From positions 1 through 64,000 of the forward strand of contig NBAY01000033.1 of the NCBI GenBank assembly GCA_002794775.1: DNA of 64,000 bases, given 5' to 3'. The stretch is from Porodaedalea pini (taxonomy: Eukaryota > Basidiomycota > Agaricomycetes > Hymenochaetales > Hymenochaetaceae). The notes under the pieces are model-generated. The model made no database searches, was not told the DNA's origin, and was given only the letters and a program-made list of their open reading frames with translations. Each line of letters begins with the position of its first letter. Position 1 is the stretch's first letter. The position numbers were made by a program, and so were the translations under genes. Positions 43,166-56,800 of this stretch are shown here, piece by piece.

Positions 43166-46100
43166 ATGAACAAGGGTTCATCGACGTCCGTAGCAAAGAC
43201 ACCCGCTTCGCTCCCTCAAAAGTCTGCTTGGGCCAAGGGCCCTCCTCAAGCCACATCCACAGCGTCTTCACCTCGCTCTCAGTCGCCAGCTCCTGCCGCT
43301 CCTCAGGCTCAGACGCAGTCGCATTCGAGAAGGTCTTCGCAACTAGGAAGTTTTAAGGATGCAGTCGGTGTCGGGATTGCGAGCGGGCCAAGGGGCAGTG
43401 TTACGCCTTCCAAGACGGGTACGTCATGCATTCCCCATCTTTCCTCGTTTAACTTTGTTCATCCTGTCTAACGCGAATTCGCAGCAAATCCGATTAGTTT
43501 TGGTACGGTAAATGGTTCCGTAAACGATAAAACGACTGCTCCTTCTTCCTCGCCGGCGCCTGCCCCGCCTCTTGCTAAATCGGAGTCGCGGCCTGTACAG
43601 TCGTTTGGCTCCATCGAAGCAACGCAGAGCAGCATGCCGACCACGGCAAAGCAGTCTCTGGCATCCACATCTTCCATCCCATCTGCTGCATCGTCATCTT
43701 CTGCGGCGTCAACGGCGAACACGACGCCCGCCACAGTGCCGCTCAAGCCTAAGGTCGATGTCTCTGCGTTCTTCCGTGGCGGTGGGAGCAGCGCGAAAAC
43801 CTCCTCTCCTGTAAATACTTCCTTTCCCGAGAGCATGGCTTCGCCGCCGATGCGCTCGAACACCTTATCTCCCGCTGTGCCGCCCACACAATCCCAAAAC
43901 ACGCCCGGACCAGCTGGCCCCGGTCCCGGTCCCCATCCTCATGCCCACCCACATCAACAGCCTCCGCAGCCATACCCGCAACCCTTTGTACCCGCAGCTT
44001 TGCGAAATCAAGGCGTTGGGAATGGTCCTCGCTCACCGTCTTTCCAGCGCGCCATGCCCAATGGCGCGGCGAATAGACCATCCGTCAACAACGGACCGCC
44101 TGGTGCAAACGGCAATAGCATGCCTTCGCCTCGCCTCGCACCCCCGCAGCATCAACCGCACATGCAGCACCAACACCAGCACCAACAGCAGCCTGCACCC
44201 GTTCAAGGCATGCCGCCGCAGATGCAGCCTGTTCCTGGCTGGCCTGGTTACTATGTAAGTTAAATTTATTTTTCTCATATTTTGTTTAGCTCTAACTTTA
44301 TTGCAGTACCCCTACATGCCCGGTATGCCGATGCAAGGTGTCCCCGGTGCGGAGCACTATATGCAGTATCCGCCGCAAGGCTGGCACATGCATGCACCCC
44401 AACATCCCCACCAGGGGGCGCCCGGTACGAACGGGCCGCCGCAGACGCCGCTCGCACATTCCCATGGCCTCCCCGTTTCCTCACCCCGCCAACCGCCACC
44501 TCCGCTGCAGGCGCCAGGGACGCCGCCCGCGGGTGTTTCAGCGCCGCTCCCAAGTGCAGGTGCGCGTTTGAACACCAATGCGAACGCCTTCGTCCCTAGC
44601 CAGGGCGCGTCGACGCAGTCCCAGCGTCAAAACAGGATCAAAATCACGGATGCCTCAGGCCATGAGCTCGATCTGAATGGGCTTCGAAAGCAGGGTGGTA
44701 CGCCGTCGGTGCCTTCCACTCCTGCATCTGACAAGAATGGACGGCGTGCAGCAGTCCGGCTAGAGACGGAAGAAGCACGGTTGAAGAGAATTGCAGGGGA
44801 GGAGCGGCTACAAAAGGCGAAAGAAGAGGAAGAGCGGAAGAAGCGTGAGGCGAAGGAGGCGGAGGAGCGTAAACGCCGGGAGGAAGAGGAGAGGGTGAAG
44901 GCTGAGGAGGAGAAGGCGAAGGCCGAGGAAGAGCGCAAGCGGAAGGAAGAGGAGGAACGTCAGCGGAAGGAGGAAGAAGAGAATGAGCGCGTCCGGTTGG
45001 AGGAAGAGCACAAGCGTAAAGAAGAAGAGGAGAGGGAGCGCTTGCGTAGGGAAGAAGAGGAGAGGGAGCGTCTTCGAAAGGAGGAGGAAGAACGACTGCG
45101 TAAGGAAGAGGAAGAGCGTCAGCGCAAGGAAGCGGAGGAAAAACAACGGTTGCAGAAGGAAGAGGAAGAGGCCAAAGCTAAAGCGGAGGCGGAAGCCGAA
45201 GCTGAGAAGTCAAAGCCTGTTGCACTCGAAATCAAGTCGAAGAAAGAGGGTGAAGCGTCCTCAACTGTGTCCGACGTCCCGCTCTCTACGTCACTCGAAA
45301 CCTCCAAGAGACGGCCTATCCCTGGTCCGCTCGACCTCTCCTCAACTCACAAATCCATCCCTCAACCTCTCCCATCCGCCCTCGCTACCGCCCGCCACAT
45401 CCAAGATGTTTACCAGGTCCAGTATCCAGAAGGCATCAAGAGTCCCAAGCCAGAGCTTAACACGAATGCGAAGGATGGCAAGTTCCGGTTCGTAATTACT
45501 GTCTCGCTTTCTTTTACATGACTAGCAAGCTAATGCTATATTTCTGCGATTAGCTATGACCGAGACTTCCTTCTCCAATTCATGTCCGTGTGCAAGGAAA
45601 AGCCGGACAACCTCCCTCCTCTTGAGGCTATCGGTCTCGAACCATCCGACCAATCCCACTCTATGGGTCGGGGTGGCTCTGGACGCCGAGGCGTATCTGG
45701 TAGTATGGGCCCACCATCTTCCACTGCTTCAAGGCAAGCATCGATTGGACTTGGCATTGGTGCTTTGAACGGCTTCGGTGGCAAACCTGGCTCAGGCTTT
45801 GCCATGGGCAATTTCTCTGCACCGAACAAACTGTCAAGTGAAGAACGCTTCATGCGCTCGACGTCGATGAGCGGTGGGCCCGGTGGCCTTCCATTCACAG
45901 GCGGGCGTCCATCGCCTATGGTTCGCTCTTCTAGTCAGGGTGGCGCGGGCGCTATGGGCAACAAGCGCACGCGTAGCAAACGTGGCGATTCAACACGCAA
46001 CGAGTCGAACCGTATCAGCGCTTCTGCCAATCAGTTCAACGCGAATGCTGCTTCCTCCTTCGAACCCGTTGCGCCGCTCGAGCAGTCTGCGAACCGCTGG

Positions 46101-48075
46101 GTTGCGGGTAGCACGTCCAGGCGCGGGGCCTCGATTGATCCAGACTCACCCGAGATCGTGGACAAGAAAGTCCGATCGCTGCTCAACAAGCTGACTATGG
46201 AGAAGTTTGAGTCCATCTCAAACCAGATTATTGCGTGGGCAAACAAGAGTGAGAGCGAGAAGGATGGGCGCACGCTCATTCAGGTTATTCGGCTTGTGTT
46301 TGAGAAAGCGACGGATGAGGCAGCCTGGAGTGAGATGTATGCTCGCTTGTGCCGTAAGATGATGGAACAAATCAGCCCGAACGTGCAGGATGATGGTATC
46401 CGCAATGCTGAGGGCAAGCCGATTACAGGTGGTCTGCTTTTCCGTAAGTACCTTCTGAATCGCTGTCAGGAAGACTTCGAACGCGGTTGGACGCAAAAGG
46501 AGTCGACAGCGGCAGCTGCTCTCGTGAAGGCGACAGAGGATCAGGCTGTTAAGGATGCCAACGAAAAGGAGGAGAACAAGGAGGCTGGCGAGAGTGCGCT
46601 GTACTCGGACGAATACTACGCTGCTCAGAAGGCCAAGCGTCAAGGTCTCGGACTCGTCAAGTTCATCGGCGAGCTCTTCAAGCTTCAGATGCTCACGGAA
46701 CGTATCATGCATGAATGTATCAAGAAGCTGCTCAGCAATGTCGACAACCCCGAGGAGGAAGAGATCGAAAGTTTATGTAAACTCCTGACAACTGTTGGTC
46801 AGGCGCTCGATACCTCTAAGGCTCGTGGACACATGGACGTCTACTTCAGTCGGATGAAGGAGCTTGCGAAGAGCAGCAACGTTTCCTCTCGTATGCAGTT
46901 CATGTTACAGGTGCGTGCGTTCTGTTCCATAGCCTTTCGTTGAATTGACGTTATTGGACAGGATGTGATTGAATTGCGGGAAAGGAAATGGACTACCCGC
47001 AACTTAGTCGCTGCTCCGTCGACAATCGCTCAGATTCATGAGGCGGTACGCGCTTCTTGCTTTGTTACTCAAATTACACTTGTGCTCACCAAATATACAG
47101 GCTGCGAAAGAGAAGGCGCAACAGGAGCAACATAACTTGGCGCGGTCGGCCATGTCTCGTGGTGGTTCACGCCGTGGTCATGATCGTGACGGCAATGCTC
47201 AAGTGGGTCCCGACGGATGGGCCGTCGCCTCTGGTCCTTCGAGGCCTGCCAACAAGGCGGGCGATCTGACGAACTTTGGCAAGATTCAGAAGGGCAGTGG
47301 CGCCATGAACTTCGGACCAGCTAGCGTCTTCACGAAGAAGGGAGACAGCAAGCGCGACAGTGCGAGCCTTTCAAGGACAAGTTCGAACACGAACATGTTC
47401 CAGATGCTGCAGGCCGCTGAGGCCGCTAATGAGGCTCCTACTGCTTCCTCGTCTCGTCCGAGCCGCCCGTCAAGCCGTACAACGAGCGTCGACTTGACCC
47501 ACAATGCACCTGTGGAACCTGCTCAGCCTGCTCAGCGTCCTAGACTCAACCTGCTTCCGCGTTCGAAGCCCGTACAGGAGAAGTCGGAGAATAGTCCCGC
47601 TGAGACCCATGATGGCGAGGAGGGCGAGGAGGGCGAGATCCTAGAGAAGGACTCTGGGAAGTCGTCGATGTCAAAGGAGCAAGCAGAAAAGAAGATTGAC
47701 CAGGACCGCAAGGAGTTCTTCGCTATCCGCGATCTCGACGAGGCGGAAGAGTATTTCTCTGCACTTCCCTCTGAGCATCGACATCTTCTCGTCGAGAAGC
47801 TTGTCATGTCTGCTATCGAGGCGAAGGAGGCTGATGCCAAACTCGCTGCCGATCTGTTTGAGCGTGCTCTCTTGCGGAATCTGTGTTCACCCGCATCCTT
47901 CGAGGAGGGCTTCCTGCCTGTCGCGGAACTTCTGGACGACATCGCGATTGATGCGCCTAAGGCTTTCAGTCTTATGGCGACGATGATGAAGGGCGCAAAG
48001 CTAGATGAGGAACGACGGACGCGTGTAGCAAGCAAGTCAATGGACAGCGACAAGCTTCTTACTCTCTTAGCTTAG
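43166..48075 (+). CDS. Eukaryotic translation initiation factor 4G (1539 aa, 6 exons)
   Basis: Exons 43166-43418, 43485-44254, 44307-45487, 45554-46910, 46962-47045 and 47101-48075 join to 1540 codons with stop. eIF4G is the scaffold of the cap-binding complex eIF4F: it binds eIF4E, eIF4A and poly(A)-binding protein to bring mRNA to the 40S subunit. Seen in order: low-complexity Ser/Pro/Gln/His N-terminus; a highly charged KEEEERKRKE-type helix (about 495-645); eIF4E-binding motif YDRDFLL (Y736-L741-L742, YxxxxL-phi), split from its Arg by an intron; MIF4G domain (about 937-1187); MA3 domain (about 1413-1530). The C-terminal part before MA3 is Ser-rich. No disablement was seen. It is a single-copy housekeeping gene and a good anchor for species identification. 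Confidence 0.95.
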
Positions 48076-48733
48076 ATTTTGTATGTGACTTTTTATTTAC
48101 TCATCGGGCACTTCATCTCCTCTTCTCGTCATTGTCATTCCATTCGCACCTCCCTGCCCTCCGTCCGTTGTCCTGCGCCTCCGTAACCGCTTTACGCTCG
48201 TCACGCCTCTTTCGGCCTCCCTGACTAATTTTTTCTTATACGTACTTCGTTGTTCCTCATTTATTATTTTTGTTGCTGCGATTTTGTTCCTTCATCCGCT
48301 TTCCTCTCTGTCTGTTCAATCTTGCATCGGCAGTGTCTCTGTATAGCCATTGTCTACATTCTGCACTCAATACCTGTACGCAACAATATGATTGCATATT
48401 ACTCTTCGTCTCGAGACACTGGGGACTTCTGATACACGATGGAGACCCGGAGGTTCTTGACTCGGAGCAACATAAACGTGGGTGGCTGAGCTTTTAGGGG
48501 ATAGAGATCCGGAAGTTTGTGTTTACAATTCCGTCAGTCTGGCTTTGTTTCGAACTTTCGAAATTCGAAGCCAGGCGCCAGTATCACGTGCTCAGCAGTA
48601 TATAATTGCTACCTACTAGCTGTAGCCTACCAACCGCTAAAGGAACCGGGAACAAAACTAAAACATGGTCGTAGCGCACGAATAAGGGAACACGAAATTT
48701 GGTGATGCATGACAGGATAACAAAGTGGGGACA
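48076..48733. other. 3' flank of eIF4G and left boundary of the LINE
   Basis: The T-rich 3' region of eIF4G runs to about 48400. No gene was recognised. The LINE's 3' end must lie between about 48500 and 48734, but neither a clear poly(A) tract nor a target-site duplication could be fixed. Confidence 0.45.
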
Positions 48734-51485
48734 CTAATAATGGTAGGAAAGGGGTAGCTCAGAAAAAAGAGGCATGCCTTCGGGCGGGCGGCAAAAAGAA
48801 AAATAAGCAAATTTCAGAAGTAGTAAAAAGTTATTGGGTCGAAACCACCCGGTGAATGTTATAGGGAGTGAACGTTGGTGAAAGAGGCCATGACAAATAT
48901 TATCAAAGAAAACACATGTGTTAAGGATGTGAAGGACATCGTGTTTGATGCAAAGGGGGTCCGGACACCGATGGTCGAGGTTTCGGTTATGTAGGTCAAG
49001 CATATTGAGCATTAAGCTCACAGCTCGGGACTGTATGATGCAATGTATCTTTTTCTCTGGGGAAAGCTTCAAAAAAGGTCAAAATGTGCGAGTCGGTTGT
49101 AGGAGGAAGGAGGACGGTTCCATTATAGACCAGTGACCTCGCAAATTAACCATGCGCTTCTTCCACTCACGTACGAGTTTGAGATGGGATTGCACTAGTA
49201 GATTGGGTAGTGAATCCGGGATAGGCTCACGACTAGGGTTCATTGCCACGTCTTTGGTGAGTTGATCCACTCTAGAATTGCCAAGAATGCCACAATATGA
49301 TGGCAGCCATTGAATCATTATGTGTGATGACTCATGATGAAGAGCGAGAATGATGCCGCACAAGCGGCAGAATGTAATGATGAAATTGGCATGACGAGGG
49401 TCATCCAAAAAGATGAGTTGTGTGGCGTTGAGTGAGTCGGTGAGGATGTGGATTTGGATAGGTGTGAAGCAATTCGCCAGAAGCAAGGAGATACATTGCA
49501 TTGCTGCGATGAGCACTTCCTGCTCCTTGAACAGTATGTTTGAGTGAGAGTGCACTGCTGAATAAAAGACAGCCAGTTCCATGTGATCATGAACAATGGT
49601 GAAACTGTGACCACCAATAAAGGAGCCCTTGTTGTCGGTAACAATGGAGCCATCTGTGAAAATGAAATATTGGTAAGGAGGTGGGTGTAGAAAGAAGGAA
49701 TTGAACTGTCTGATAGTGATCTGGCACTGGGATGAGGAAGGGATGGGTACTAATGAAAGCCACAAATGCACAGGAATGAAACAGGGATATGCCAATGAAC
49801 AAGTAATAACAATGTCTTGGAACATAGAGTGGACAAGGTAGCAATGTGGGTTGTAGTTATGGGGTGAATGGGAAATAAATGACAGAACGAATTGCTTGGA
49901 AAGGGCTTTAACAAACAAATGAATGGGGGGACAAGATAGAAAAGACTCAGTGATTGTGGGGTTCACGCTGGAAGAGAAAATTTGATGTATGAAAGCATTT
50001 TGAACTGGAGAAAGAATAGAAGAAATTAAAGGCGAATTGGGGAATAAGATGGCCCTATATGTAGTGACTGAACGAATTAAACTAAAATATAAAAGACATG
50101 CGTATCGGAAGTATGCCCCATTGGAGTGGTTAAAAAGGAATGAATGTTGGTGAAGGGTAGACAGGGCTTTGCAGGCCCACGATTCAAAGTGAAGTTTGGG
50201 GGACAAATCAAAAGTAAAAATGACGCCAAGCCATGTAAGTTGTTGGCAGGGAGGGATAACAAGATTGTCGATAGTGAGAGCAGAAGAAGAAGATGAAGGA
50301 CTGCCCTCCAAGAAGGATCGAAATTGAAATTGTGAAAGGAGTGGGTGTAGTAGGATGTGGAGTAGTTCGATAGAGTCGGGATCGATGAATAGGCCCAACC
50401 TTTGAAATTGTGATGAAAGAAATGAGAATTGGTTTTGAAGACAAATTAAGTTAGTTTTGATACTTAAAGAATGAGCATAAAGAAGATGATCATCTATGTA
50501 AGCAAGTAATGGGCAATTAGAACCAAAACATGTGTTGTAAGCATGGATAATGTCTGCCGCTGCAAAAATCAAAATGAGCAGGGACAGAGGAGAACCTTGT
50601 GGAACTCCGCGATTGGGTTTTATAAAGGGGTCAGAGAAAAAGGAATTGAAGTGAAAAGATATAAAGCGGTCATGGAGCCACCCTGCGAGACAATGAATGA
50701 TGTTGGAGTTGACATTTGAAAGGATGAGTTTATTGAGAAGGAAGGGATGTGGAATATTATTGAAAAAACCTTGAATGTCGATTATAAGAATCAAGGTGAT
50801 GAAATGGTGGTGACATTTGTTAGCACTGCCTTCAACACGCTCTCCAGGAAGGATGAAGGGATTGGTAAGAATGGAGGAAAGAAGTTCATAACATGCCATC
50901 AAGGCAGAGTGATTCTTGTGACACCCATGCTAGGCATTGGGCAGAAGATTGTGTGTTTCAAAAAAAGGTTGAAGAAGATTAAAAAGAATGTGTTCAAAAA
51001 GTTTGCTGATTGTATTAACAAGAGTAATAGGGCAAAACATGTGTGGAACAGAAAAGTCTGTGCATTTGGGTTTAGGAATGAAAGTAACAAGAGATGTTTT
51101 GAAAGGTAGAGGGAAATAGCCCATGGACAAACAAAGAGAGAACAGGTCCATGAAGAATTGGCCTTCATGTTTGATGAGGAGGGTAAGGTGTTGGTATGAG
51201 ATGTGACTGTTACCAGGACTAGTATCCTGATCAATGCCTTGAAGGCCATGTAACACTTGGTCGACAGAAATTCGTTGAGTGTCTTGGAGTGCCGAGAGGG
51301 CGATGTTCTCTGGACATGATGATAGCGCTGGGAAGAATGTTTGCCGGAACAGTTGGGACTTGTCATTCTCAGTGAGTGTGAACGACCCATTGGGCATGCG
51401 GAGGGTGCCAATTGGTGCTTGGCGCCTTGTGGTCCTGAGGAATTGGTTTTGCCAGGTCAAAATGGCATTGGACTTTTGGAGTCGG
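48734..51485 (-). pseudogene. LINE ORF2, 3' part: reverse transcriptase, RNase H, Cys/His tail
   Basis: One frame runs from the insertion point to 48734 with two stops: TAG at 50930-50932, probably from CAG at the start of the QHGxxKNHS motif, and TGA at 49079-49081. RT landmarks: IPKP, DIQGFFNNIPH, GVPQGSPLS and the catalytic YIDD in LAYIDDHLLYA. RNase H: FTDGS, the Glu in KEQEV, LTDS and WLPSYCGILGNSRVDQL. The tail after the second stop has a Cys/His cluster (HRCPDPLC...HILNTC) like the C-terminal zinc motif of many LINE ORF2 proteins. The frame ends with a stop at 48734. Confidence 0.85.
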
Positions 51486-51888
51486 TGTTAGAACCTGAAC
51501 TTTCACCTTTTCCTTTATTTTCCCTTTTACCATTTCCTTTATTATATTCGTCCTTTTCATTATATTTACCCATCTTACACAATCACTCCTACACTGCCTT
51601 CATTCGTTCCATTCCCACTCGTTAGGTAATATAGTCTCACGGTCGTTACTATATAAGGTCTCAGGAATCACATGAACTCCTTGTTCTGCTTTTCCTCTTA
51701 CCTCCGTGACGACCTAGGTGAGACTCGTCCCCCTTGTATTAGTTTAGACTTGTATTAATCCTCTTACCTCCGCGACGACCTAGCCTGAGTAAGCGTGTCC
51801 CAAGTCTACGCTCGAGTATAGCATGTCCCAGACGACAGTCAGCCGAGGCCTGCCCAGTCCGAGTCGTCTCCCGGGCTCCCGCCTAACA
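51486..51888 (+). repeat. 5' LTR of element 3
   Basis: It is 403 bp and starts TGTTAGA, ending CCTAACA. A 24-bp unit starting CCTCTTACCTCCG occurs at 51694-51717 and 51760-51783, 66 bp apart. The same repeated unit is found in all LTRs of this family in the window. It starts right after the self-primer sequence GTTCTGCTTTT (51683-51693). Confidence 0.95.
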
Positions 51889-51889
51889 T

Positions 51890-51900
51890 AAAAGCAGAAC
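51890..51900 (+). promoter_or_regulatory. Self-complementary primer binding site of element 3
   Basis: AAAAGCAGAAC lies 1 nt after the LTR and is the exact complement of GTTCTGCTTTT at 51683-51693, 33 nt downstream of the TATA box. It repeats the layout of elements 1 and 2. Confidence 0.7.
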
Positions 51901-52612
51901 CCCACCCAGGCTCATCCCCAGCATACGTCATTGCTGTCGACTCGCCTTCACTCGGTCTAGAGGAGCGCTCCCCTCGATGGACTTGACGTGTAGAACCCCT
52001 AAACGACAAACCCTCAACCCTGCCCGGACGTTTTCGGACGTTCGTGTATTACGTAAACCTACACCTGACCTTTCCCGACCCTGGCTCTCCGCCTCTCCCT
52101 CTGGTGGAGGAACCATCTGACCTGGACGTGGGTAACACACCATGTACAGTCCTCGACGTCATTGTCAATTGTGATCTCGGCTGCCTCCTTCCGTTTGGTC
52201 ATCAAACTCGCCGACGAACCTGTCCTTCGTCAGCGTAACATACATCCGGACAACCAGCCCCTACCTGTTCCCCCCCGACGTAGTCAAGATAGATCTCACC
52301 AAGGAACAACAGCGGGCTTTCCCCTCTTCTTCACGCTACGACGCGGAACGTCAATCGTACGTAGCGGACGACAGAAATCACGTCACTCATAATCTCTGGT
52401 GGAGTGACACTAGGCACGCCTGGTACTCGACTGACCCGTCTTCCGGCGAGCGAACTCGTTGGGCGCCTCGACCTCCCCGTGCACCATCATCACCGACAGT
52501 CTCAACATCGTCGGTCGTCCTCCCAAGCGAACCAGGAGGCTATCATACACCCCGTAGAGACTCATCACCGCCGACACCCCCTGAACGCCTGACACATACG
52601 CCCATACCAGCG

Positions 52613-53680
52613 ATGGCTGAAGGTTTCACTCAAAGGCAGCAACAAGAGATCGCAGCGATCGTAGCTGCCGCCTTCACCCGAGCAGCAACGAACGCCCCTG
52701 CAGCCCAAGCTCCAGCTCCCTCGATTGACGTCGCCCGGCCACGCGAATTCGCTGGCGGCGATGACTACCTCGACTTCAAGCACGAAGTCCTACTCTTCGT
52801 CTCGGCGAACCCCACGAGGTATCCCTCGTCGTCGAGCAAGATCTATGTCGCCCTCTCTTACCTCAAGGGTGGCAACGCGTCGACGTGGGCGCAAAACTAC
52901 GTCCAGGAATTCACAACGAATGGCGTCGTGAGCTTTACGGACGACTGGGCCAAGTTCCAGGAACGACTGGATGCCTCCTTCGATGATCCGAACAGGAAGG
53001 AGAAGGCGCTGAAGAAGTTCCGAGACAAGATCCAGAAGGACCTCTCCGCCGACCAGTTTTTCCAGGACCTCGACGTGATCATCAAGGCAGTGGAGCTGAA
53101 GGACGAAGGCGTCATTTGTGACCGCTTACAACGCGCGATGAACATCAAGGTGGTCCGCGGCGTGTTGAGGTCGACGCCTGTGCCAACAACGTATGAGGCA
53201 TGGAAAAAGAAGGCCATTGAGATCGATCGGGGCGAACAGCAGATCTGCGCCATCCAACGAGGTCGTACATTGCCGTTCACGCCCCGTCTGACGCCCCAAC
53301 AAGGACCTCCTGCACGCCGACAGATAGCAGCCCCGCACACCGATAAGCGTGATGTGACGGGCATCACTTTTGGAGGTGCCGGCCAACCGATGGACGTCTC
53401 GATGAATGAGGCGCAATGAAAGCGCGCGTGCTGGATTTGCGGCGGACTGGGACACTTTAAGGACAAATGTCCACAGGCGAAGCCGATCATCCAGCGTATG
53501 TTGGAACTGATGGCACCGGGCGAGCGCCGCCTCATCGCTGACGAGCTCGGCGCGATGAAGGAGTCGGCATTCGAGGAAGTCGTGGACACTCGAAGGTCGA
53601 CGGTGGAGGACTATGTGGAGGAAGAAGACAATGACGAAGAGGTCGTCGACTCGCAGGGTTTTGCGAGTGGTCAGGCGTAG
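52613..53680 (+). pseudogene. gag: Gag of element 3, with one TGA
   Basis: The frame is 356 codons with stop, the same length as element 1, starting at ATG 52613 (MAEGFTQRQ). It is open up to TGA at 53417-53419 (MNEAQ then stop), where element 1 has CGA (Arg). The zinc knuckle CWICGGLGHFKDKC and acidic tail follow in the same frame to TAG at 53678-53680. The truncated product would lack the nucleocapsid knuckle. Confidence 0.88.
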
Positions 53681-53811
53681 CCATCGGGGCGACTGACCGA
53701 GAAGAACAAGGGACTTCGAATCCGGACTCGCTAAAATATAACCAACCGTCTGTACAATACATAGATGCAAACGATGTCGATGGTTTTCCTGATTACGAAG
53801 TCCCCACCGGT

Positions 53812-56800
53812 GTGAACAAAGATGAAGAGTACAAGCAACTGTTCATGAGAGGAACTGGCGGACGCCAGCTGGACCTTCTCCTGACCGTCGAGCATGAAAT
53901 AGCGGGTGAGGCGAGAGAGGTAGATGCGCATGCCCTTGTGGATTCAGGATGCACGGGATCCTGCATCGACGTCAGGTTCATCGAGAGGTACGGGTTGGAA
54001 ACGAAACGCTACATTCGACCCCTCATGGTGCTCAACGCCGATGGCACGCACAATGAGGCCGGATTGATCGAGGAGTACGTTGACGTCGAGCTCATGATCG
54101 GCCGTCACCAGGAAAGGATCGTCCTCGCAGTAACGTCCCTAGCGTCGTCAAACATCTTCCTGGGGTACGACTGGCTTCGACGTCACAACCCGGAGGTCGA
54201 CTGGAAAACGGGTTCGATCGAATTCACCCGCTGTCCAGAAGAATGTGCGATCAAGAGGGAGCCGGTGGAGGACCTAGGCAAGGTGAAAAAGGTGGTGGAA
54301 CAGATGAGGAGGGTGAGTGAGATGCGAATGGACAAAGCGTCCTGGCCCGCATACCTCGACGACTACGCCGACGTTTTCAGCGAAAAAGGTTTTGAGAAGC
54401 TGCCGGAACACCGACCCTGGGACCATGTCATCGACTTGAAGCCCGACTTCAAACCGAGCGACTGTAAGATCTACCCGCTCACGCCAACTGAGCAGCAGTC
54501 ACTCAAGGACTTCCTTGATGAAAATCTGAAATCGGGTCGCATTCGACGGTCGATATCGCCCATGGCATCGCCCTTCTTCTTCATTAAGAAGGCCGACAAA
54601 TCGCTACGCCCGATCCAGGATTACCGTAAGCTCAATGACGGTACGATCAAGAACAAGTATCCCCTCCCTCTCATTGACGAACTCGTCGACAAGGTCAAGA
54701 AAGCGAAGTACATCACTAAGCTTGACCTTCGCTGGGGGTACTACAATATCCGGATCCGCGAGGGTGACGAATGGAAGGCAGCGTTTCGCACGAACATGGG
54801 CCTCTTCGAACCGACGGTCATGTTTTTTGGCCTTTGCAACGCGCCGGCCACGTTCCAGGCCTTTGTCAACCACATCTTTAAGGACCTAATCTACGCGAAC
54901 TTGATCATTGTATACCTCGACGACATCCTGATCCTCTTGGAAACCATGGAGGAGCATATCGACACGTCGAGGCACATACTCCAGATCCTCCGAGAAAATG
55001 GCCTGTACCTGAAACCGGAGAAGTGCGAGTTTGATGCCAAGGTCATCAAATACCTCGGCCACATCATTGGCAATGGCGAAATCAGGGCTGACCCGGCAAA
55101 GATGGAGGCGATTGCGAACTGGCCAGTCCCACGGAACCTCAAGGAGCTGCAACAGTTCCTCAGTATGGGAAACTGGCTGAGACGGTTTATTAAGGACTAC
55201 AGCAAGGTGGTCCGACCGTTGACGTCGTTAACGGGCAAGAAGGACTGGGTATGGGAGACCGAACAGCAGGAAGCGTTCGAGGAGCTGAGACGACGTCTCT
55301 GCTCACCTCCAGTCCTAGCCATCGCCAATGACGAGGGCCCTTTCCGCGTAGAAGCGGACTCGTCGAACTTTGCGCTCAGTGGTGTGTTGTTGCAGAAGCA
55401 GGAAGGGAAGTGGAGGGTGATCGCCTACAGGTCAGAAGCACTTGAACCAGCGGAACGAAACTACGAGATCTACGACAAGGAGATGCTCGCGATCATTTCG
55501 GCGCTCAAGGAGTGGCGACAATACCTCCTTGGCGCTCACCACAAGATTGAAATCTGGTCTGACCACGCCAACCTCACCTACTTCAGGTCGGCGCAGAAGC
55601 TGAGCTATCGCCAAGCTCGCTGGCGGACCAAACTTGAAGAATTCGACTTCCACCTCGAACACAAGTCGGGCAAGACGATGGGCAAGGCCGACCTGCTATC
55701 GCGCAAGGCAGGCTATGATCAGGGCAAGGATGACAACGATGGGGTCGTGTTCATCAAGGATAAGTGGTTGAACCGTGGAGTGGTGCAGACATCACGCAAC
55801 GAGGTGTTGGAACGAGTGGGTGAAGTGCAGAGGGCGCAGGACGAGTCGGAGAGGCCTACGGGTTTGGTGAAGGTCGACAAGTTGTGGCGGATGAAAGGCA
55901 AGGTGTATGTTCCATCGACAATAAAGGAGGCCGTGTTGCGGGAGTGCCACGACTCGGTTCTGGCTGGTCATCCGGGAGCGTCGAAAACAGTAGAACTTGT
56001 CCGTCGCGATTTCTGGTGGGCATCGATGTTCTCCGACGTCCAAGCATACGTCCAAGGATGCGACCGTTGTCAATGGACGAAAGCCTTAAGAACATCAAGG
56101 TCTAGACCGCTTCATCCAAACGCTGTCCCTGAAGGACCCTGGGAAATTGTTACGGTCGACCTAATCGGAGAGCTCCCGGACTCCAAGGGACACAACGCGA
56201 TCTGCGTCTTCGTGGATAGGTTCTCGAAGCAGATACACGCGATCCCGACGACGACGAGGCTGTCAGCAGAAGGCATGGCCCAGCTGTACCGCGACCACGT
56301 CTTCCGCCTCCATGGCCTACCGAAGAAGATCATCCACAACTGAGGCACGCAGTTCGATGCGTCGATGATGAAGGAGCTGTACAAGCTTCTGCACATTGAA
56401 GGCAACCCGTCGACAGCATACCATCCACAGATGGATGGTCAAATGGAACGCATTAACCAAGAGCTCGAACAGTACCTTCGACTCTTCGTTAACCATCGGC
56501 AATCGGACTGGAAGGACTGGCTCCCCCTCGCAGAGTTCGCATACAACAACCGCGAACACTCAGCAACGAAGATGTCCCCCTTCTACGCGAACACAGGACG
56601 TCACCCCTTGAGCTTCGACATGACGCGAACCTCATCTGCTAACATGTCAGCGGAAGAATTCGCAAAACACATCAAGGAGACTCATCGCGTTGCTAAGGAC
56701 AACCTAGTCAAGGCAGCAGAGGACATGAAGCGCTACCATGACCGGACAGCAGGAGCTTCAGTGGAGTACAAGGCTGGAGATAAGGTCTTCCTTGACGGGC

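Noticed and set aside
44627..45307. Long open frames opposite and beside the eIF4G charged region
   Set aside because: They are shadows of the repetitive Glu/Lys/Arg codons of eIF4G; the spliced eIF4G frame explains the region.
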